A stretch of 64,000 nucleotides of DNA from Idiomarina sp. (GTDB taxonomy: Bacteria > Pseudomonadota > Gammaproteobacteria > Enterobacterales > Alteromonadaceae): NCBI GenBank assembly GCA_020832105.1, contig JAFIFH010000039.1, positions 62,001-126,000 of the forward strand. The letters run 5' to 3'. Position 1 is the stretch's first letter. Each line of letters begins with the position of its first letter. A program made the translations under genes and the position numbers. The notes beneath the pieces were generated by a model. The model ran no database searches. It was given only the letters and a program-made list of their open reading frames with translations, and had not been told where the DNA came from. Positions 41,531 to 51,942 of the stretch are shown here, piece after piece.

Positions 41531-44500
41531 CTCAGGACCATGTGAATCAGGAGCAGCTTCGTCCTACAGGTATTATCGCCTGGTTTGCCAATAACCCGGT
41601 GGCCGCTAACTTGTTGATGGTGTTTATCATCGTACTTGGCCTGATCGGTTATGGTACGTCCCAGCGCCAGATGTTTCCGCAAATGGAAATTAATTATATT
41701 CACGTCAACACGGTGTTTCGCGGGGCGGCCCCTCAGGAAATTGAAGAAGGCATACTGATCAAGATAGAAGAAGCGCTGCAGGACGTCGAAGGGATTAAAC
41801 GGATTCGCAGTGTTGCCTGGCGTGGTGGCGGACAGGTGTCTATCGAACTTGATGAAGGCGAGGATATTAGCCAGCGCCTTGACCAGGTGAAGCTCAATGT
41901 CGACTCTATTGCGACCTTTCCGGCTGGGATGGAGCCCTTGACTATCTATCAGCTTGAATTTCGTCAGCAGGCAGTTGAGCTGGTGCTCACCGGCAGTGAC
42001 AACCCTATTGAGTTAAAAGAGATGGGACGCGACATTGAGCGTGAATTATTGCAGCTGAATAATGTCAGTTTTGTTGATTTCAACAGCATGCCAGCCTGGG
42101 AGATCGGTGTTGAGATTGCCCCGGAGACCTTGCGTCGTTATGGGATTACGTTACAGGACATAGCCACCGCGATTCGTCAGTATTCAGACAATTTGTCCGC
42201 TGGCAATATCCGCACCGAGTCGGGCATGATTGCCATTCGCTCCGAGCAGCGTGCGTATAGAGGCGATGATTTCGCTCAGATTCCTGTCATTGTAGGTACT
42301 CAGGGCGAAATCGTCAGATTAGGCGACATCGCCACCATTCATGATGGCTTTGAAGAACGTATTAACTACATGCGCTATAACGGTCAGCCTTCTGCATATA
42401 TGGGCGTCAACGCCAGCAGCTCGCAGTCCTTGCCTGATGTGGCTGGCGCGGTTAATGATTATGTTGAATGGAAAAATACCGACTTGCCGCCTGGCTTTCA
42501 ATTACAGGTGCTGGTCGATATGACGTACTACCTGAATGGCCGGCTGAATATGATGCTGACCAACATGTTGCAAGGTGGTGTGCTGGTATTCCTGATGCTG
42601 ATGCTGTTCTTACGCATGCGGGTCGCGTTTTGGGTCATGCTGGGTCTGCCGGTCGCCTTTTTGGGCGCCTTCTGGCTGATGCCGTTCTTTAGTATCAGCA
42701 TCAATATTATTTCGCTGTTCGCGTTTATTATGGTGCTTGGTATCGTGGTGGATGACGCCATTGTCACCGGGGAAAGTGCCTATGCTGAAACCGAAGATAA
42801 GGGGCATAGTATCGATAATATCGTGCGCGGTGCTCAGCGCGTGGCAGTGCCTGCGACCTTTGGGGTGCTGACGACGATAGCGGTATTTGCGCCGTTTTTA
42901 ATGACCCGGGGTATGGAGGCTGCCTTCTTCAAACCCCTGGCGGGGGTGGTCATTCTCTGTCTTATTTTTAGTTTGATTGAGTCAAAGCTAATTTTGCCTG
43001 CTCACCTGGCACACACCAAGCTGAAACCACTTAAAGACAATGATATCCGAGCGCGCTTTAACCGCCGGTTCCAGGCATTCATTAACAATGTGTATCAGCC
43101 ACTGTTACGCCGTTGTATCGCGCATCGATACCTGACGTTTGCGGTATTCATTGCGATGCTGATTATCAGTATCAGTTTGATTACGTCAGGCCATGTACGT
43201 AACGTGGGTCAGCCAAAAGTATCTCATGACTACCCGTCAATTAACTTTGAAATGAATCAAAGCGCCTCTGAGCAACAAACCTTGGCCGCATTACAGTCAC
43301 TTGAACAAATGTTCCACGAGGTCGAGGCACAAAGCCAGGAAGAATTTGGCAAACCTATGATGGTAAACATTCTAGCGTTTCTGAATGGTCAGACGCGGGG
43401 GCGTATACTCATGACCCTGGTGCCCGAAGATGACCGCCCTTACGATTCATTCGAACTGTCCCGGCGCTGGCGCGAGGCCATGCCAGAAATTCCGGGGCTG
43501 CGCGAAATGACGATCTATGATTCGGTGATGTCCGGCGGCGGCGATGGCGACTTAGGTTACCGTTTGTTTGGGCGCAACCTGAATGAACTGAATGACGCCG
43601 GCAACTGGCTGGCAGCTGAGCTGCGGCGTATCCCAGGGTTTACTGATATCAGTTCGACTATTGATAGCTCCGCCCGAGAGTTCAATATTGAGCTAAAACC
43701 CTTGGCGCATCAGTTAGGCCTGACACCGGCCGGCATTGTGTCCCAGGTCGGTCATGGCTTTTATGGCTCAGAAGCGCAGCGCATGATTCGTGATGGAGAC
43801 GAAGTACGGGTTATGGTGCGTTACCCGCGCAGTAACCGGGAGCAAATATCGGAGTTAGAGTACACCCGCATTCGCCTGGCGAATGGTGATTTTGTCATGC
43901 TGGGTGATGTCGCGCGCTTACAGGAAGTGCCTGGTGTCGCTCGGGTAAATCGCGAATCAGGGTTTCGCACGGTGCGCGTGTTTGGCAGTGTCGATCAGGC
44001 TGTTACCACCAGTGGCGATGTTGCCACATCCGTGCGCGAGAATATCATGCCGGAACTGCGTGAGCGGTTCCCAGGGGTGACCACTGAGCTAGGTGGGGAC
44101 TTTGCTGAGCAACAGCAACAAGTGACCGAAATGACCATGTTCTTTGTCGCTGGTTTGCTTGCTGTCTATATCTTGCTCGCGATTCCGTTGAAGAGCTACG
44201 GGCAACCACTGATTGTCATGTCGGTGATACCCTTTGGCATGATCGGCGCTGTCTGGGGGCATTTCATTCTTGGCTACGATTTATCAATCATGTCGTTTTT
44301 CGGCATCATTGCTGCTGCTGGGGTGGTAATCAATGACAGCCTGGTGCTGACCTCTTACGTTAACTATGCGCGTAGCCAGGGTATCTCAATGTATGAGTCG
44401 GTGGTTGGCGCGGGTAAGCGGCGTTTTCGGGCTATTATTCTGACCTCACTGACCACCTTCTTTGGCCTGTTGCCGATTATGTTTGAGAAGAGTTTACAGG

Positions 44501-44685
44501 CGCAGTTTGTTATTCCAATGGCGATTTCACTGGCCTTTGCTGTGCTCTTTGCCACCATGATTACACTGGTCCTGGTGCCTTGCCTGTACCTCATTCTGGA
44601 TGACTTGAAAGCAGCTCTGGTGAGACTTTTCGCGCGCATATTCCGGCGTCAGTCTCGTCTGCAGGCATCTTCCACCAATCCTTAG
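41527..44685 (+). CDS. RND-family efflux permease
   Basis: The 1052-residue pump has 12 membrane helices in two similar halves, two large periplasmic loops, the TM4 proton pair in VLGIVVDDAIVTGESA, and FFGIIAAAGVVINDSLVL in the second half. It is of the AcrB-like superfamily; the substrate range is unknown. No TolC-type gene is nearby. Confidence 0.93.
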   Translation: MTQDHVNQEQLRPTGIIAWFANNPVAANLLMVFIIVLGLIGYGTSQRQMFPQMEINYIHVNTVFRGAAPQEIEEGILIKIEEALQDVEGIKRIRSVAWRGGGQVSIELDEGEDISQRLDQVKLNVDSIATFPAGMEPLTIYQLEFRQQAVELVLTGSDNPIELKEMGRDIERELLQLNNVSFVDFNSMPAWEIGVEIAPETLRRYGITLQDIATAIRQYSDNLSAGNIRTESGMIAIRSEQRAYRGDDFAQIPVIVGTQGEIVRLGDIATIHDGFEERINYMRYNGQPSAYMGVNASSSQSLPDVAGAVNDYVEWKNTDLPPGFQLQVLVDMTYYLNGRLNMMLTNMLQGGVLVFLMLMLFLRMRVAFWVMLGLPVAFLGAFWLMPFFSISINIISLFAFIMVLGIVVDDAIVTGESAYAETEDKGHSIDNIVRGAQRVAVPATFGVLTTIAVFAPFLMTRGMEAAFFKPLAGVVILCLIFSLIESKLILPAHLAHTKLKPLKDNDIRARFNRRFQAFINNVYQPLLRRCIAHRYLTFAVFIAMLIISISLITSGHVRNVGQPKVSHDYPSINFEMNQSASEQQTLAALQSLEQMFHEVEAQSQEEFGKPMMVNILAFLNGQTRGRILMTLVPEDDRPYDSFELSRRWREAMPEIPGLREMTIYDSVMSGGGDGDLGYRLFGRNLNELNDAGNWLAAELRRIPGFTDISSTIDSSAREFNIELKPLAHQLGLTPAGIVSQVGHGFYGSEAQRMIRDGDEVRVMVRYPRSNREQISELEYTRIRLANGDFVMLGDVARLQEVPGVARVNRESGFRTVRVFGSVDQAVTTSGDVATSVRENIMPELRERFPGVTTELGGDFAEQQQQVTEMTMFFVAGLLAVYILLAIPLKSYGQPLIVMSVIPFGMIGAVWGHFILGYDLSIMSFFGIIAAAGVVINDSLVLTSYVNYARSQGISMYESVVGAGKRRFRAIILTSLTTFFGLLPIMFEKSLQAQFVIPMAISLAFAVLFATMITLVLVPCLYLILDDLKAALVRLFARIFRRQSRLQASSTNP

Positions 44686-44689
44686 TAAC

Positions 44690-44725
44690 CAGTCGCGCTC
44701 AGCCTTACCCGGTTGTGCGCGACTG
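44690..44725 (+). terminator. Hairpin after the RND permease gene
   Basis: CAGTCGCGC pairs perfectly with GCGCGACTG around an 18-nt loop, five bases after the stop codon. The T tail is weak. Confidence 0.5.
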
Positions 44726-44881
44726 TGCTCTGTTTGGCACAACCTTCTCTTCTAAACCACATTCAAACACGTTAACTCGAGTTTTGCTGACGTAGGCTGG
44801 TTGCGTTCATCGGCCTAATTTCGGGCACATCGGCTTTAGCGGTCTATCCTTATAACGAGCGCTTATCATAAGGAGTCATCA

Positions 44882-46870
44882 ATGCCTGAACAGGCGAGTC
44901 CACAACGAGTGACCAAGAGCAGTCAGTGTGTTGACCAGGTTATTCGGCAGGTCGGTAACACCATCACATTGGGCTTACCCTTAGGTTTGGGGAAACCGAT
45001 CCACTTTGCCAATGCAATGTATCAACGCGCAAAAGAGGACCCGTCCATTGAGCTTCATATTGTGACAGCATTGTCTTTGCTGGCACCGAAGCCGGCTGAG
45101 GGGCTAGAGCAACGCTTTATGGATCCGTTGTTAGAACGACTGTATGGCGATCTTCCAGAGCTTGAATACGCCCGGGACGTGTTGGAACATAAGTTGCCCG
45201 ACAATGTGAAAGTCTCAGAGTTTTTCTTTCAGGCAGGTAATTTTCTTAACCATGCTGAGCAACAGCGCCGCTATATTTGCACAAATTACACCCATGCCAT
45301 GCGGGATTTGCTGGCGGTCGGCGTTAATGTCGTGGGGCAGTTAGTCGCACCAGACACAGACGCAGCCTACCCGGGGCAATTCAGCCTCAGCTGTAACCCT
45401 GACCTCTCGTTAGATCTTTTACGTGAACTGCGCGCGGCCGCAACGCCGGACAAACCCGTGGTGCTGGTGGCTGAATGTAACGCCCACCTGCCTTTCTTCG
45501 GTCGAGACGCGGCAGTGCCTGTGGAGACGTTTGATATCGTGCTGCAACAGCAAGAAGGGCCATACCCGCTATTTTCTGTGCCGCAAACGCCAATCAGCGA
45601 TGCTGACCACCTAATTGGCTTTTATGCCAGTACATTACTGAAAGACGGTGGCACCTTGCAGGTGGGTATTGGCTCCCTGGGGTCAGCTCTCATCTACAGC
45701 ACCTGTTTGCGGCACGAGAATAACGCGGCATGGCGGACGCTGTATGAGGCGCTTGACGTTGCCCAGCGCTTCCCGGTAGCCGTGGCATATGGTGGAACTC
45801 GCCCATTTACGCAAGGCCTTTACGGGTGCAGCGAAATGATGGTCGACGGCTTTATTTACCTGCTAGAGGCCGGCATTCTTAGTCGTAAGGTTTACCCTGA
45901 CGCCGATTTGCAGGAGCAGATAAACCAAGGAGTGATAGACCCGGCCAGCAGCGACGACCCCAGATTAAAAGGCGGGGTGGTGATGCATGGTGGTTTTTAT
46001 CTCGGGCCACGCAGCTACTATGAAAAATTATCTCAATTGACCATTAGTCAGCGCGAGCTAATATGCATGAGTAGCGTGAACTTTATCAATGATCTGACGG
46101 ACCATCGCTTTGGCGATCAACGGCTCAAGGTTGCGCAGCGAGCGTCGGGTCGTTTTGTGAATTCAGCCATGCAGTGCACCCTTGACGGTGCGGCAGTGTC
46201 TGACGGCCTTGAAGATGGTCGGGTGCTTAGCGGTGTCGGTGGGCAATACAATTTTGTCGCCATGGCCCATGAGCTCGCAGGCGCGCGCTCAATTTTAACC
46301 ATTCGTAGCACGCGTACCGCAGGCGGCAAAACCAAGTCAAATATTGTGTTCTCGTACGGGCACTGCACCATTCCCCGGCATTTACGCGATATTGTGGTGA
46401 CCGAATATGGTATCGCAGATTTACGCGGCAAGTCTGATGAGGATGTTTACCTGGCGCTTATTCGGATAGCTGACTCGAGGTTCCAGCGAGAGCTGTTAGA
46501 GAAGGCCCAGAGTGCAGGCAAAGTAGATCCTGATTTTACACTACCGGATGACTGGCAGCGCAATACCCCGGACGCAATAGCGAAACACCTAAGTGAACTG
46601 CGCGAGCAAGAGTTGTTTGAGCCCTTTCCGTTCGGCTGTGAATTCACTGATGATGAACTAAACATTGGCAAGGGGCTGAAACAACTGAAAGCAGACACCG
46701 CAACCCGCACCGGTAAAGCACAAACTTTACTGCAAGCTCTAGCGCCCGGCGCCAGCGCTAACGACTACACGCCATTGTTACAACGCATGGAGCTGGACAA
46801 GGTCAATGGGTTCAAGGAATGGATTGACCGGCGTTTATTGATTCATGGTTTAAAGAAAGCCGGGGTGTGA
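44882..46870 (+). CDS. Acetyl-CoA hydrolase/CoA-transferase family protein
   Basis: The 662-residue protein has an N-terminal family-I CoA-transferase fold and a C-terminal acetyl-CoA hydrolase domain with GVGGQYNFVAMAHEL, the acyl-binding loop LTIRSTRTAGGKTKSNIV and the typical EYGIADLRGKSDEDVYLALI. It exchanges CoA between acids or hydrolyses acetyl-CoA. It is longer than the usual 430-500 residues because of an extra N-terminal region. Confidence 0.85.
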   Translation: MPEQASPQRVTKSSQCVDQVIRQVGNTITLGLPLGLGKPIHFANAMYQRAKEDPSIELHIVTALSLLAPKPAEGLEQRFMDPLLERLYGDLPELEYARDVLEHKLPDNVKVSEFFFQAGNFLNHAEQQRRYICTNYTHAMRDLLAVGVNVVGQLVAPDTDAAYPGQFSLSCNPDLSLDLLRELRAAATPDKPVVLVAECNAHLPFFGRDAAVPVETFDIVLQQQEGPYPLFSVPQTPISDADHLIGFYASTLLKDGGTLQVGIGSLGSALIYSTCLRHENNAAWRTLYEALDVAQRFPVAVAYGGTRPFTQGLYGCSEMMVDGFIYLLEAGILSRKVYPDADLQEQINQGVIDPASSDDPRLKGGVVMHGGFYLGPRSYYEKLSQLTISQRELICMSSVNFINDLTDHRFGDQRLKVAQRASGRFVNSAMQCTLDGAAVSDGLEDGRVLSGVGGQYNFVAMAHELAGARSILTIRSTRTAGGKTKSNIVFSYGHCTIPRHLRDIVVTEYGIADLRGKSDEDVYLALIRIADSRFQRELLEKAQSAGKVDPDFTLPDDWQRNTPDAIAKHLSELREQELFEPFPFGCEFTDDELNIGKGLKQLKADTATRTGKAQTLLQALAPGASANDYTPLLQRMELDKVNGFKEWIDRRLLIHGLKKAGV

Positions 46871-46975
46871 CGGGCAACTGCGTAAATAGTCATGTAAATG
46901 TCATTGTGGCTTGCTAGCATGATTGAGTACTTATCACCCCCTGAGTAACAAAACTTTATTACGAGGATCTTAGAA

Positions 46976-47410
46976 ATGGATATTCTCAGCAGAACCTTCT
47001 TACTTGCCGCCATCACTGGCGTGTTCGCGTTGACAGCGTGCTCGAGCGACGATCCGTCAGTCAACGAACAACTCAGTTTTCAAGCTGACTTTGCCGACGT
47101 GGTGAGCATGCGTGCCGTCGGTGACGACCTCCTTTTCACCGCAGGCAGCAGCCTATATCGTCTAGACTCAAGCGGCGAGTACTCGTTGGAAGTTTCAGCT
47201 GCTACATCAGGGCGAGCGTTTGTCGAGGTGTTGGACCAAGACCATTACATTTTGGTCAATGCCGATAGACGAGTTTTCCGCGAGACCACGGACGGAGGGG
47301 CGACCTGGTCGTTGGGTGCGGCTGAATCAGCCCAGTGCATCAGCCCTGGCTTTAAGGTTGGCACAGCTGAAGCTACTAACTTAAGGAGCACCTGTGAAAT
47401 ATATTTTTGA
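46976..47410 (+). CDS. Putative lipoprotein with an Asp-box-like segment
   Basis: The 144-residue product has a signal peptide with lipobox LTAC (Cys22) and a DGGATWSLG segment like an Asp-box/BNR repeat. It looks like a single unit of a propeller-type protein. The last 17 bases overlap the start of the next gene. It is not recognised further. Confidence 0.6.
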   Translation: MDILSRTFLLAAITGVFALTACSSDDPSVNEQLSFQADFADVVSMRAVGDDLLFTAGSSLYRLDSSGEYSLEVSAATSGRAFVEVLDQDHYILVNADRRVFRETTDGGATWSLGAAESAQCISPGFKVGTAEATNLRSTCEIYF

Positions 47411-47708
47411 AGTGCGAATTAAAGACGGATATACCGCGGAACATTATGCTGAAGCCTGGCTAAAAGCCAGTGCGATTATTCAACGCGCGCCAGGGGCGCT
47501 GGGCACGGAACTACACCGAAATTTAGGTGACCCTAAGATATTAATCGCTATCGCCCATTGGGAGAGCAAAGCTGCGCGAGACGCCATGGAAGCGCAACAT
47601 AATGCTGAGGTCGCTGACATCATTCGCGGCGCGGCGCCATGCTGCGACATACGCCCACTCGGGGAGTTCGCCGACCCCGAGTGGGTGGTGTCGCCATCGT
47701 CAGGCTAA
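47394..47708 (+). CDS. Antibiotic biosynthesis monooxygenase (ABM)-type small protein
   Basis: The 104-residue protein has the ABM ferredoxin-like fold with YIFEVRIKDGYTAEHYAEAWLKA, PGALGTELHRNLGDPKILIAIAHWES and RDAMEA. ABM proteins include small quinol and heme monooxygenases. The GTG 47394 start follows AAGGAG; a role here is unknown. Confidence 0.7.
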   Translation: MKYIFEVRIKDGYTAEHYAEAWLKASAIIQRAPGALGTELHRNLGDPKILIAIAHWESKAARDAMEAQHNAEVADIIRGAAPCCDIRPLGEFADPEWVVSPSSG

Positions 47709-47751
47709 TCTGACTGCCCCACGCTGGCCCCTTTGGGCAATACTCACCAAC

Positions 47752-48579
47752 CTAGAATATGTAAATAAACCCGATGCCGACTTCAGTCTCATAATTGCTG
47801 CGAGCGATTGGGCTAGAGCGAACGTCGCTGCTGAAGTATTCATAAAGTGCTTCACCGTAAATCTGCCAATTCTTGTTGATGTTGTAACGGTAATTGTAAT
47901 CGATTCCAACCGAGCGGAGCCCACTGCTCAATCTGGTTTCATTCAACCCTGATGCAGCTGCTTGTTGCGCGTTGATACCGAAATCATTATTGGCATACTC
48001 GCTATCATGAAATACCGCAACAAGGTTAATTTCGGATCCTGAACCGTCGAGTTGTTGACCGAAGCGGCGCCCTACACCGAATAGACCCAGGTTGCCGTTT
48101 TCGCTGGCGACTACTCGGCTCACTAGCCAGTAACGCCAATCGGCGCTAAACGCGTAGCGACCTTGCAGGACGAGTTCAAAGCCTTCGTCGTTGTCACCAA
48201 GTCCGTCCAAATAGCCCTTGTCGGAATCACTCTCTTCACGACCTTCCTCAAAGCCCACCAATGCTTCGAGGAGCCAGGTATCAGACCGAAGGCCACGCCA
48301 GCCTATGGCTTCACCGGCCCAATAGAAAATGTTATTTCCTCTGCGCCATTGCACGGCGCCGGCAGGCTGAAGCTCAAAATCAAATTCGTCTGACCCTTCG
48401 TAGGCGGTTTCATACTCAATACCGAGGCCTAGACCGAAGGCCCAGCCGTCTTCACCTCGGGTGAAGTCGTCGAGTGAAGGTAGTGGAACCAAAGCTGTTC
48501 TTTCTTCTTGAGCCACAGCTGTTTGAGATAAAAGGCCCTGTAGTAAAAGGGCTAACATTAAACTTGTGACTTTTTTCAT
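47752..48579 (-). CDS. MipA/OmpV-family outer-membrane protein
   Basis: The 275-residue protein has a signal peptide ending VAQ/EER and MipA/OmpV segments: GWAFGLGLGIEYETAYEGSDEFDFELQPAGAVQWR, LVSRVVASENGNLGLFGVGRRFG and a final YIF. The family scaffolds cell-wall enzymes or responds to ion stress. It is divergent from the TonB receptor across a 216-bp gap. Confidence 0.88.
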   Translation of the reverse strand: MKKVTSLMLALLLQGLLSQTAVAQEERTALVPLPSLDDFTRGEDGWAFGLGLGIEYETAYEGSDEFDFELQPAGAVQWRRGNNIFYWAGEAIGWRGLRSDTWLLEALVGFEEGREESDSDKGYLDGLGDNDEGFELVLQGRYAFSADWRYWLVSRVVASENGNLGLFGVGRRFGQQLDGSGSEINLVAVFHDSEYANNDFGINAQQAAASGLNETRLSSGLRSVGIDYNYRYNINKNWQIYGEALYEYFSSDVRSSPIARSNYETEVGIGFIYIF

Positions 48580-48795
48580 GGTAAAAATTCCTGTGTATAA
48601 CTGGGTGATGAGCGCCCGATAGGTGGTTATTTTTCAAGTATACGCCCAACTTAAAAGAAAAGTTCTGAGATAAATATTTTAATTTGACTGCGCCATTCAC
48701 GACTTATAACTCAGCGACTTCTTAGTCACATTGTCTTTGTTAGCCTATCAGCGATTAATTAACTCACCAGGGCTGATAGCTAGAGGATTACGAAT

Positions 48796-51180
48796 ATGAG
48801 TAGGTACTTGAAACAGGTATCGTTGTTAATGTTGTGTGGGCTTCTGGTGAGCTTCCCATTCTTAACGCATGCAGCAGAGGCAAACGGTGCGCTGACCTTT
48901 ATCATCAAGAATCAGAAAACTGACCGGCCTCTGCCAACTGCAGAGATTACCCTCACGGAACGCAGAACCAATGCCATACAAACGGTAGAAACCGATCCAC
49001 AAGGTCGCGTCGTTGTGGAAGGCCTTGAGCCTGGTTTATATTCCGTCAGGGTCGGCAAAAGCGGATTCGCTCCGGCTTTTGAACCTAGTATTCGCGTGCT
49101 TACTCGGCGAAATGTCCGAGTTGAGTTCGAGCTGGTAGAGCAGGCAGTTGAGCGAATTTTAGTCCAGGGACAGCGTGCTGAGGCATATGCATCAGGGAGC
49201 AGCACTTACCTTAGTAGAGAAGCATTGCGAAGTGCAGTTGGCGGTGGCGCAGACCCGCTCCTGTCGCTTGACGGTTTACCTGGCCTGGCTTCCTCTAGTG
49301 AATTCGCGAGCTTCAGCGTACGCGGCCGAGGCCCGAGAGATAACTTATTATTTGTCGATGAATTTCCGTTTGATAAAGCCATTCATTTTGATGCCACCCT
49401 GGGTGAAGAAGAAGATGTCGGTGGGGGTGGTCGTTTCTCCATTTTTGCACCCAACGTGATCAGTGGCGCAGAGTTTTCACCGGGTGGCTGGAGTGCGGCT
49501 TATGGGGGGCGGGCGGCGTCTTTGCTTAAGCTAGAAGTCGCTGATGGTAACCCAAGCCCTTCCGCCAGTTTTCGCTACGACCTTGCGGGTTATGAAGTGG
49601 GTTACGACGGTCCGAGCGGTCTTACTGAGGGCGCTACCATGCTCGTTTCTGCGCGAAGACTCGATTTCGGTAGATTATTTGAGACCATTGAAGAGCTCGA
49701 CATTGGCGAGCCTGTATTACGAGATATTATCGTAAAATCAGTTACACCCATTAACGAAAACCACACCTTAGAAGTGTTGCTGATAGATACACAAGAGGAT
49801 TACACCCGCGGCGTGACCCACGTTGCAGAATCGCCTAACTTCGAAGACGTGTCGCTGCAGGACGCTGAGCAAGATAGTAATTTGTACGGTCTGACATTGC
49901 GGTCCTGGATTGGTGACGCAGCGACCTTGACCAATAGGTTTTATTATCGCAGCAGCGATAAAGTCAGTTCAGAAGGTGAAGCATTTCCTGATCTTGTACC
50001 AGAGGGCTCTCCCCCGTCGAGTTTTCCGGTAAGAGAAAACATTATTACCATCAGAGAGGGGGAAACGGAGAGCGGTTGGCGCAGCGACTTCGAGACCATA
50101 AATCAATGGGGTGTGTTCAAAGCTGGTCTTCGATTAACGCAACTGGAACTGGATTACGACACTGTTTTAGACGGCGATTGGATCCGATTCGTTTACGATG
50201 ACGAAGATTTTAGGCCCGACCCTGAGCAGAAATATATTGTACTGACGCCTGAGAATATTAACTCGTCATTTAATCAAAAAGAAACCAATTACGTAGGGTA
50301 CGTCGAGCAGATTTTTGAGCGCGGAGATTGGGATTATAGTACAGGGCTGCGCTTAGAGCGGGATGGCTTTACAGACGAAAATTTAGCGTCGCCCCGTTTC
50401 AGCGTGAATTGGCGGCCGAACACCACAATAAGATACTTTGCTACCGCCGGACGCTTTTATCAGTCACCTCGGTTTTTAGACCTGGCTGCTAATGAGTCGA
50501 ACAACCTTGAAAACGAAGAAATCATCCATAGCAGTGTTGGCTTTCAACTCTTCCCGAGCGAGCGCTGGTCGGTATTAACCGAAGCCTACTATCAGAGCCT
50601 CGACAATTTAGTGATCGATCTTGATAGGGCAAGCGGGACATTTGCAAATCGAGGTGATGGCACATCGTATGGCCTGGATATCGTGGCTAATGGCACCATT
50701 ACCGAGGGAGTTTACGCTACCGCAAGCTACTCCTATAACGATGCTGTAGTTGACCGCAAAGACGGCCGCGGTGACGTAGCCGCAGAGTTCAACCGTCGGC
50801 ATGTTGCTACCATTGGTTTGACTTGGGAAATCAATAATCGCTGGAAGGTTGCTGGACGCTACAAGTACCTTTCTGGCAGACCCGACGACGCCTTCATTAT
50901 TCACGCTGACGTATTAGGACCAGATGAACCTTTGCGCTACTCTAAGGAAATCATAGAGCGTAACGTCGGTCGTAAAAGTGGCTCCGGTTCGTTGAATGTT
51001 CGCGTTGACTATCGGCGAGCACTTGGCCCTGTCGATGTCACAGCGTTTCTTGACGTTATCAACGTAGCGGCGGCATCTTCGAGTGACGACACCGAGTTTG
51101 ATTATCGTCGGGGTGTGCAAGTGAAAGATGATAGTGAAGCGGAACCTCTGATTGGACTGCGCTTTGATTACGCGTGGTAA
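48796..51180 (+). CDS. TonB-dependent outer-membrane receptor with carboxypeptidase-regulatory-like N-terminus
   Basis: The 794-residue protein has a signal peptide (ending THAA/EA), a CarboxypepD_reg-like domain (about 30-105), a plug with the PLLSLDGLPGL/FSVRGRGPRDNLLFVDEFP segment, and a C-terminal beta-barrel ending in LRFDYAW. The usual TonB box is not obvious. The receptor and the two-component system behind it probably form a sensory-transport unit; the ligand is unknown. Confidence 0.85.
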   Translation: MSRYLKQVSLLMLCGLLVSFPFLTHAAEANGALTFIIKNQKTDRPLPTAEITLTERRTNAIQTVETDPQGRVVVEGLEPGLYSVRVGKSGFAPAFEPSIRVLTRRNVRVEFELVEQAVERILVQGQRAEAYASGSSTYLSREALRSAVGGGADPLLSLDGLPGLASSSEFASFSVRGRGPRDNLLFVDEFPFDKAIHFDATLGEEEDVGGGGRFSIFAPNVISGAEFSPGGWSAAYGGRAASLLKLEVADGNPSPSASFRYDLAGYEVGYDGPSGLTEGATMLVSARRLDFGRLFETIEELDIGEPVLRDIIVKSVTPINENHTLEVLLIDTQEDYTRGVTHVAESPNFEDVSLQDAEQDSNLYGLTLRSWIGDAATLTNRFYYRSSDKVSSEGEAFPDLVPEGSPPSSFPVRENIITIREGETESGWRSDFETINQWGVFKAGLRLTQLELDYDTVLDGDWIRFVYDDEDFRPDPEQKYIVLTPENINSSFNQKETNYVGYVEQIFERGDWDYSTGLRLERDGFTDENLASPRFSVNWRPNTTIRYFATAGRFYQSPRFLDLAANESNNLENEEIIHSSVGFQLFPSERWSVLTEAYYQSLDNLVIDLDRASGTFANRGDGTSYGLDIVANGTITEGVYATASYSYNDAVVDRKDGRGDVAAEFNRRHVATIGLTWEINNRWKVAGRYKYLSGRPDDAFIIHADVLGPDEPLRYSKEIIERNVGRKSGSGSLNVRVDYRRALGPVDVTAFLDVINVAAASSSDDTEFDYRRGVQVKDDSEAEPLIGLRFDYAW

Positions 51181-51191
51181 GATTAGTTTTA

Positions 51192-51221
51192 GTTAGATTA
51201 GGTCTGGTTAGATTAGGCTTG
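51192..51221. repeat. 15-bp direct repeat before the response-regulator gene
   Basis: GTTAGATTAGGTCTG (51192-51206) is followed immediately by GTTAGATTAGGCTTG (51207-51221), in the gap between the TonB receptor and the response regulator. It could be a regulator binding site, but that is untested. Confidence 0.65.
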
Positions 51222-51237
51222 GTAGAGGGAGCGACAC

Positions 51238-51942
51238 ATGGGACTGGTGCTTGCGCCAACGCCGATCAGAGCACTGATTGTCGAAGACAATCGTGACATT
51301 TGCAGCAATATTGCCGAGTACCTTGAACGGCATCTTTATGTTTTAGATTTCGCTTACGACGGTATGAGTGCGTTGCAACTCGCCTTGACGAATACTTACG
51401 ACGTCATTGTTCTGGACTTGATGCTTCCCAAAATGGATGGTCTGAGCGTGTGCCAAAAATTGCGCACAGACGCGGCATTGGAAACGCCTATCTTAATGCT
51501 AACGGCAAGGGATACGCTTGATGATAAGCTTAAAGGGTTTTCGGTGGGGGCAGATGACTATTTAAGTAAGCCGTTCGAGTTGCAAGAACTGCATGCGAGG
51601 CTGCAGGCCCTTTATAAACGAAGTCATAGAAAAGCTGCCAACCTGCTAACCGTAGGGGATCTGACGATGAACAGGTCCACGCTGCAAGTGCATCGAGCGG
51701 GGCAACGTATTGATATCACACCTGCGGGCATGAAAGTGCTGCAACGATTGATGGAAGCGGCACCCTCGGTAGTGGCTCGCGATGAGCTCGAAATGATATT
51801 GTGGGCTGATGAGCCGCCTGACGGTGATGGGCTGCGCTCGCATATGTACAAGTTACGCCAGCTTATCGATAGGCCGTTTAATAGCCCGCTTATTCATACC
51901 GTGCATCGTATCGGCTATCGAATTGCCGAGGAACCTGAGTAA
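51238..51942 (+). CDS. OmpR-family response regulator
   Basis: The 234-residue regulator has a receiver domain with phospho-acceptor Asp60 in IVLDLMLPKMDG, the conserved TARD/SVGADDYLSKPFE block, and a C-terminal winged helix (about 135-232) of the OmpR type. ATG 51238 follows AGGGAG. Its stop overlaps the start of the sensor kinase by one base (TAATG). Confidence 0.92.
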   Translation: MGLVLAPTPIRALIVEDNRDICSNIAEYLERHLYVLDFAYDGMSALQLALTNTYDVIVLDLMLPKMDGLSVCQKLRTDAALETPILMLTARDTLDDKLKGFSVGADDYLSKPFELQELHARLQALYKRSHRKAANLLTVGDLTMNRSTLQVHRAGQRIDITPAGMKVLQRLMEAAPSVVARDELEMILWADEPPDGDGLRSHMYKLRQLIDRPFNSPLIHTVHRIGYRIAEEPE

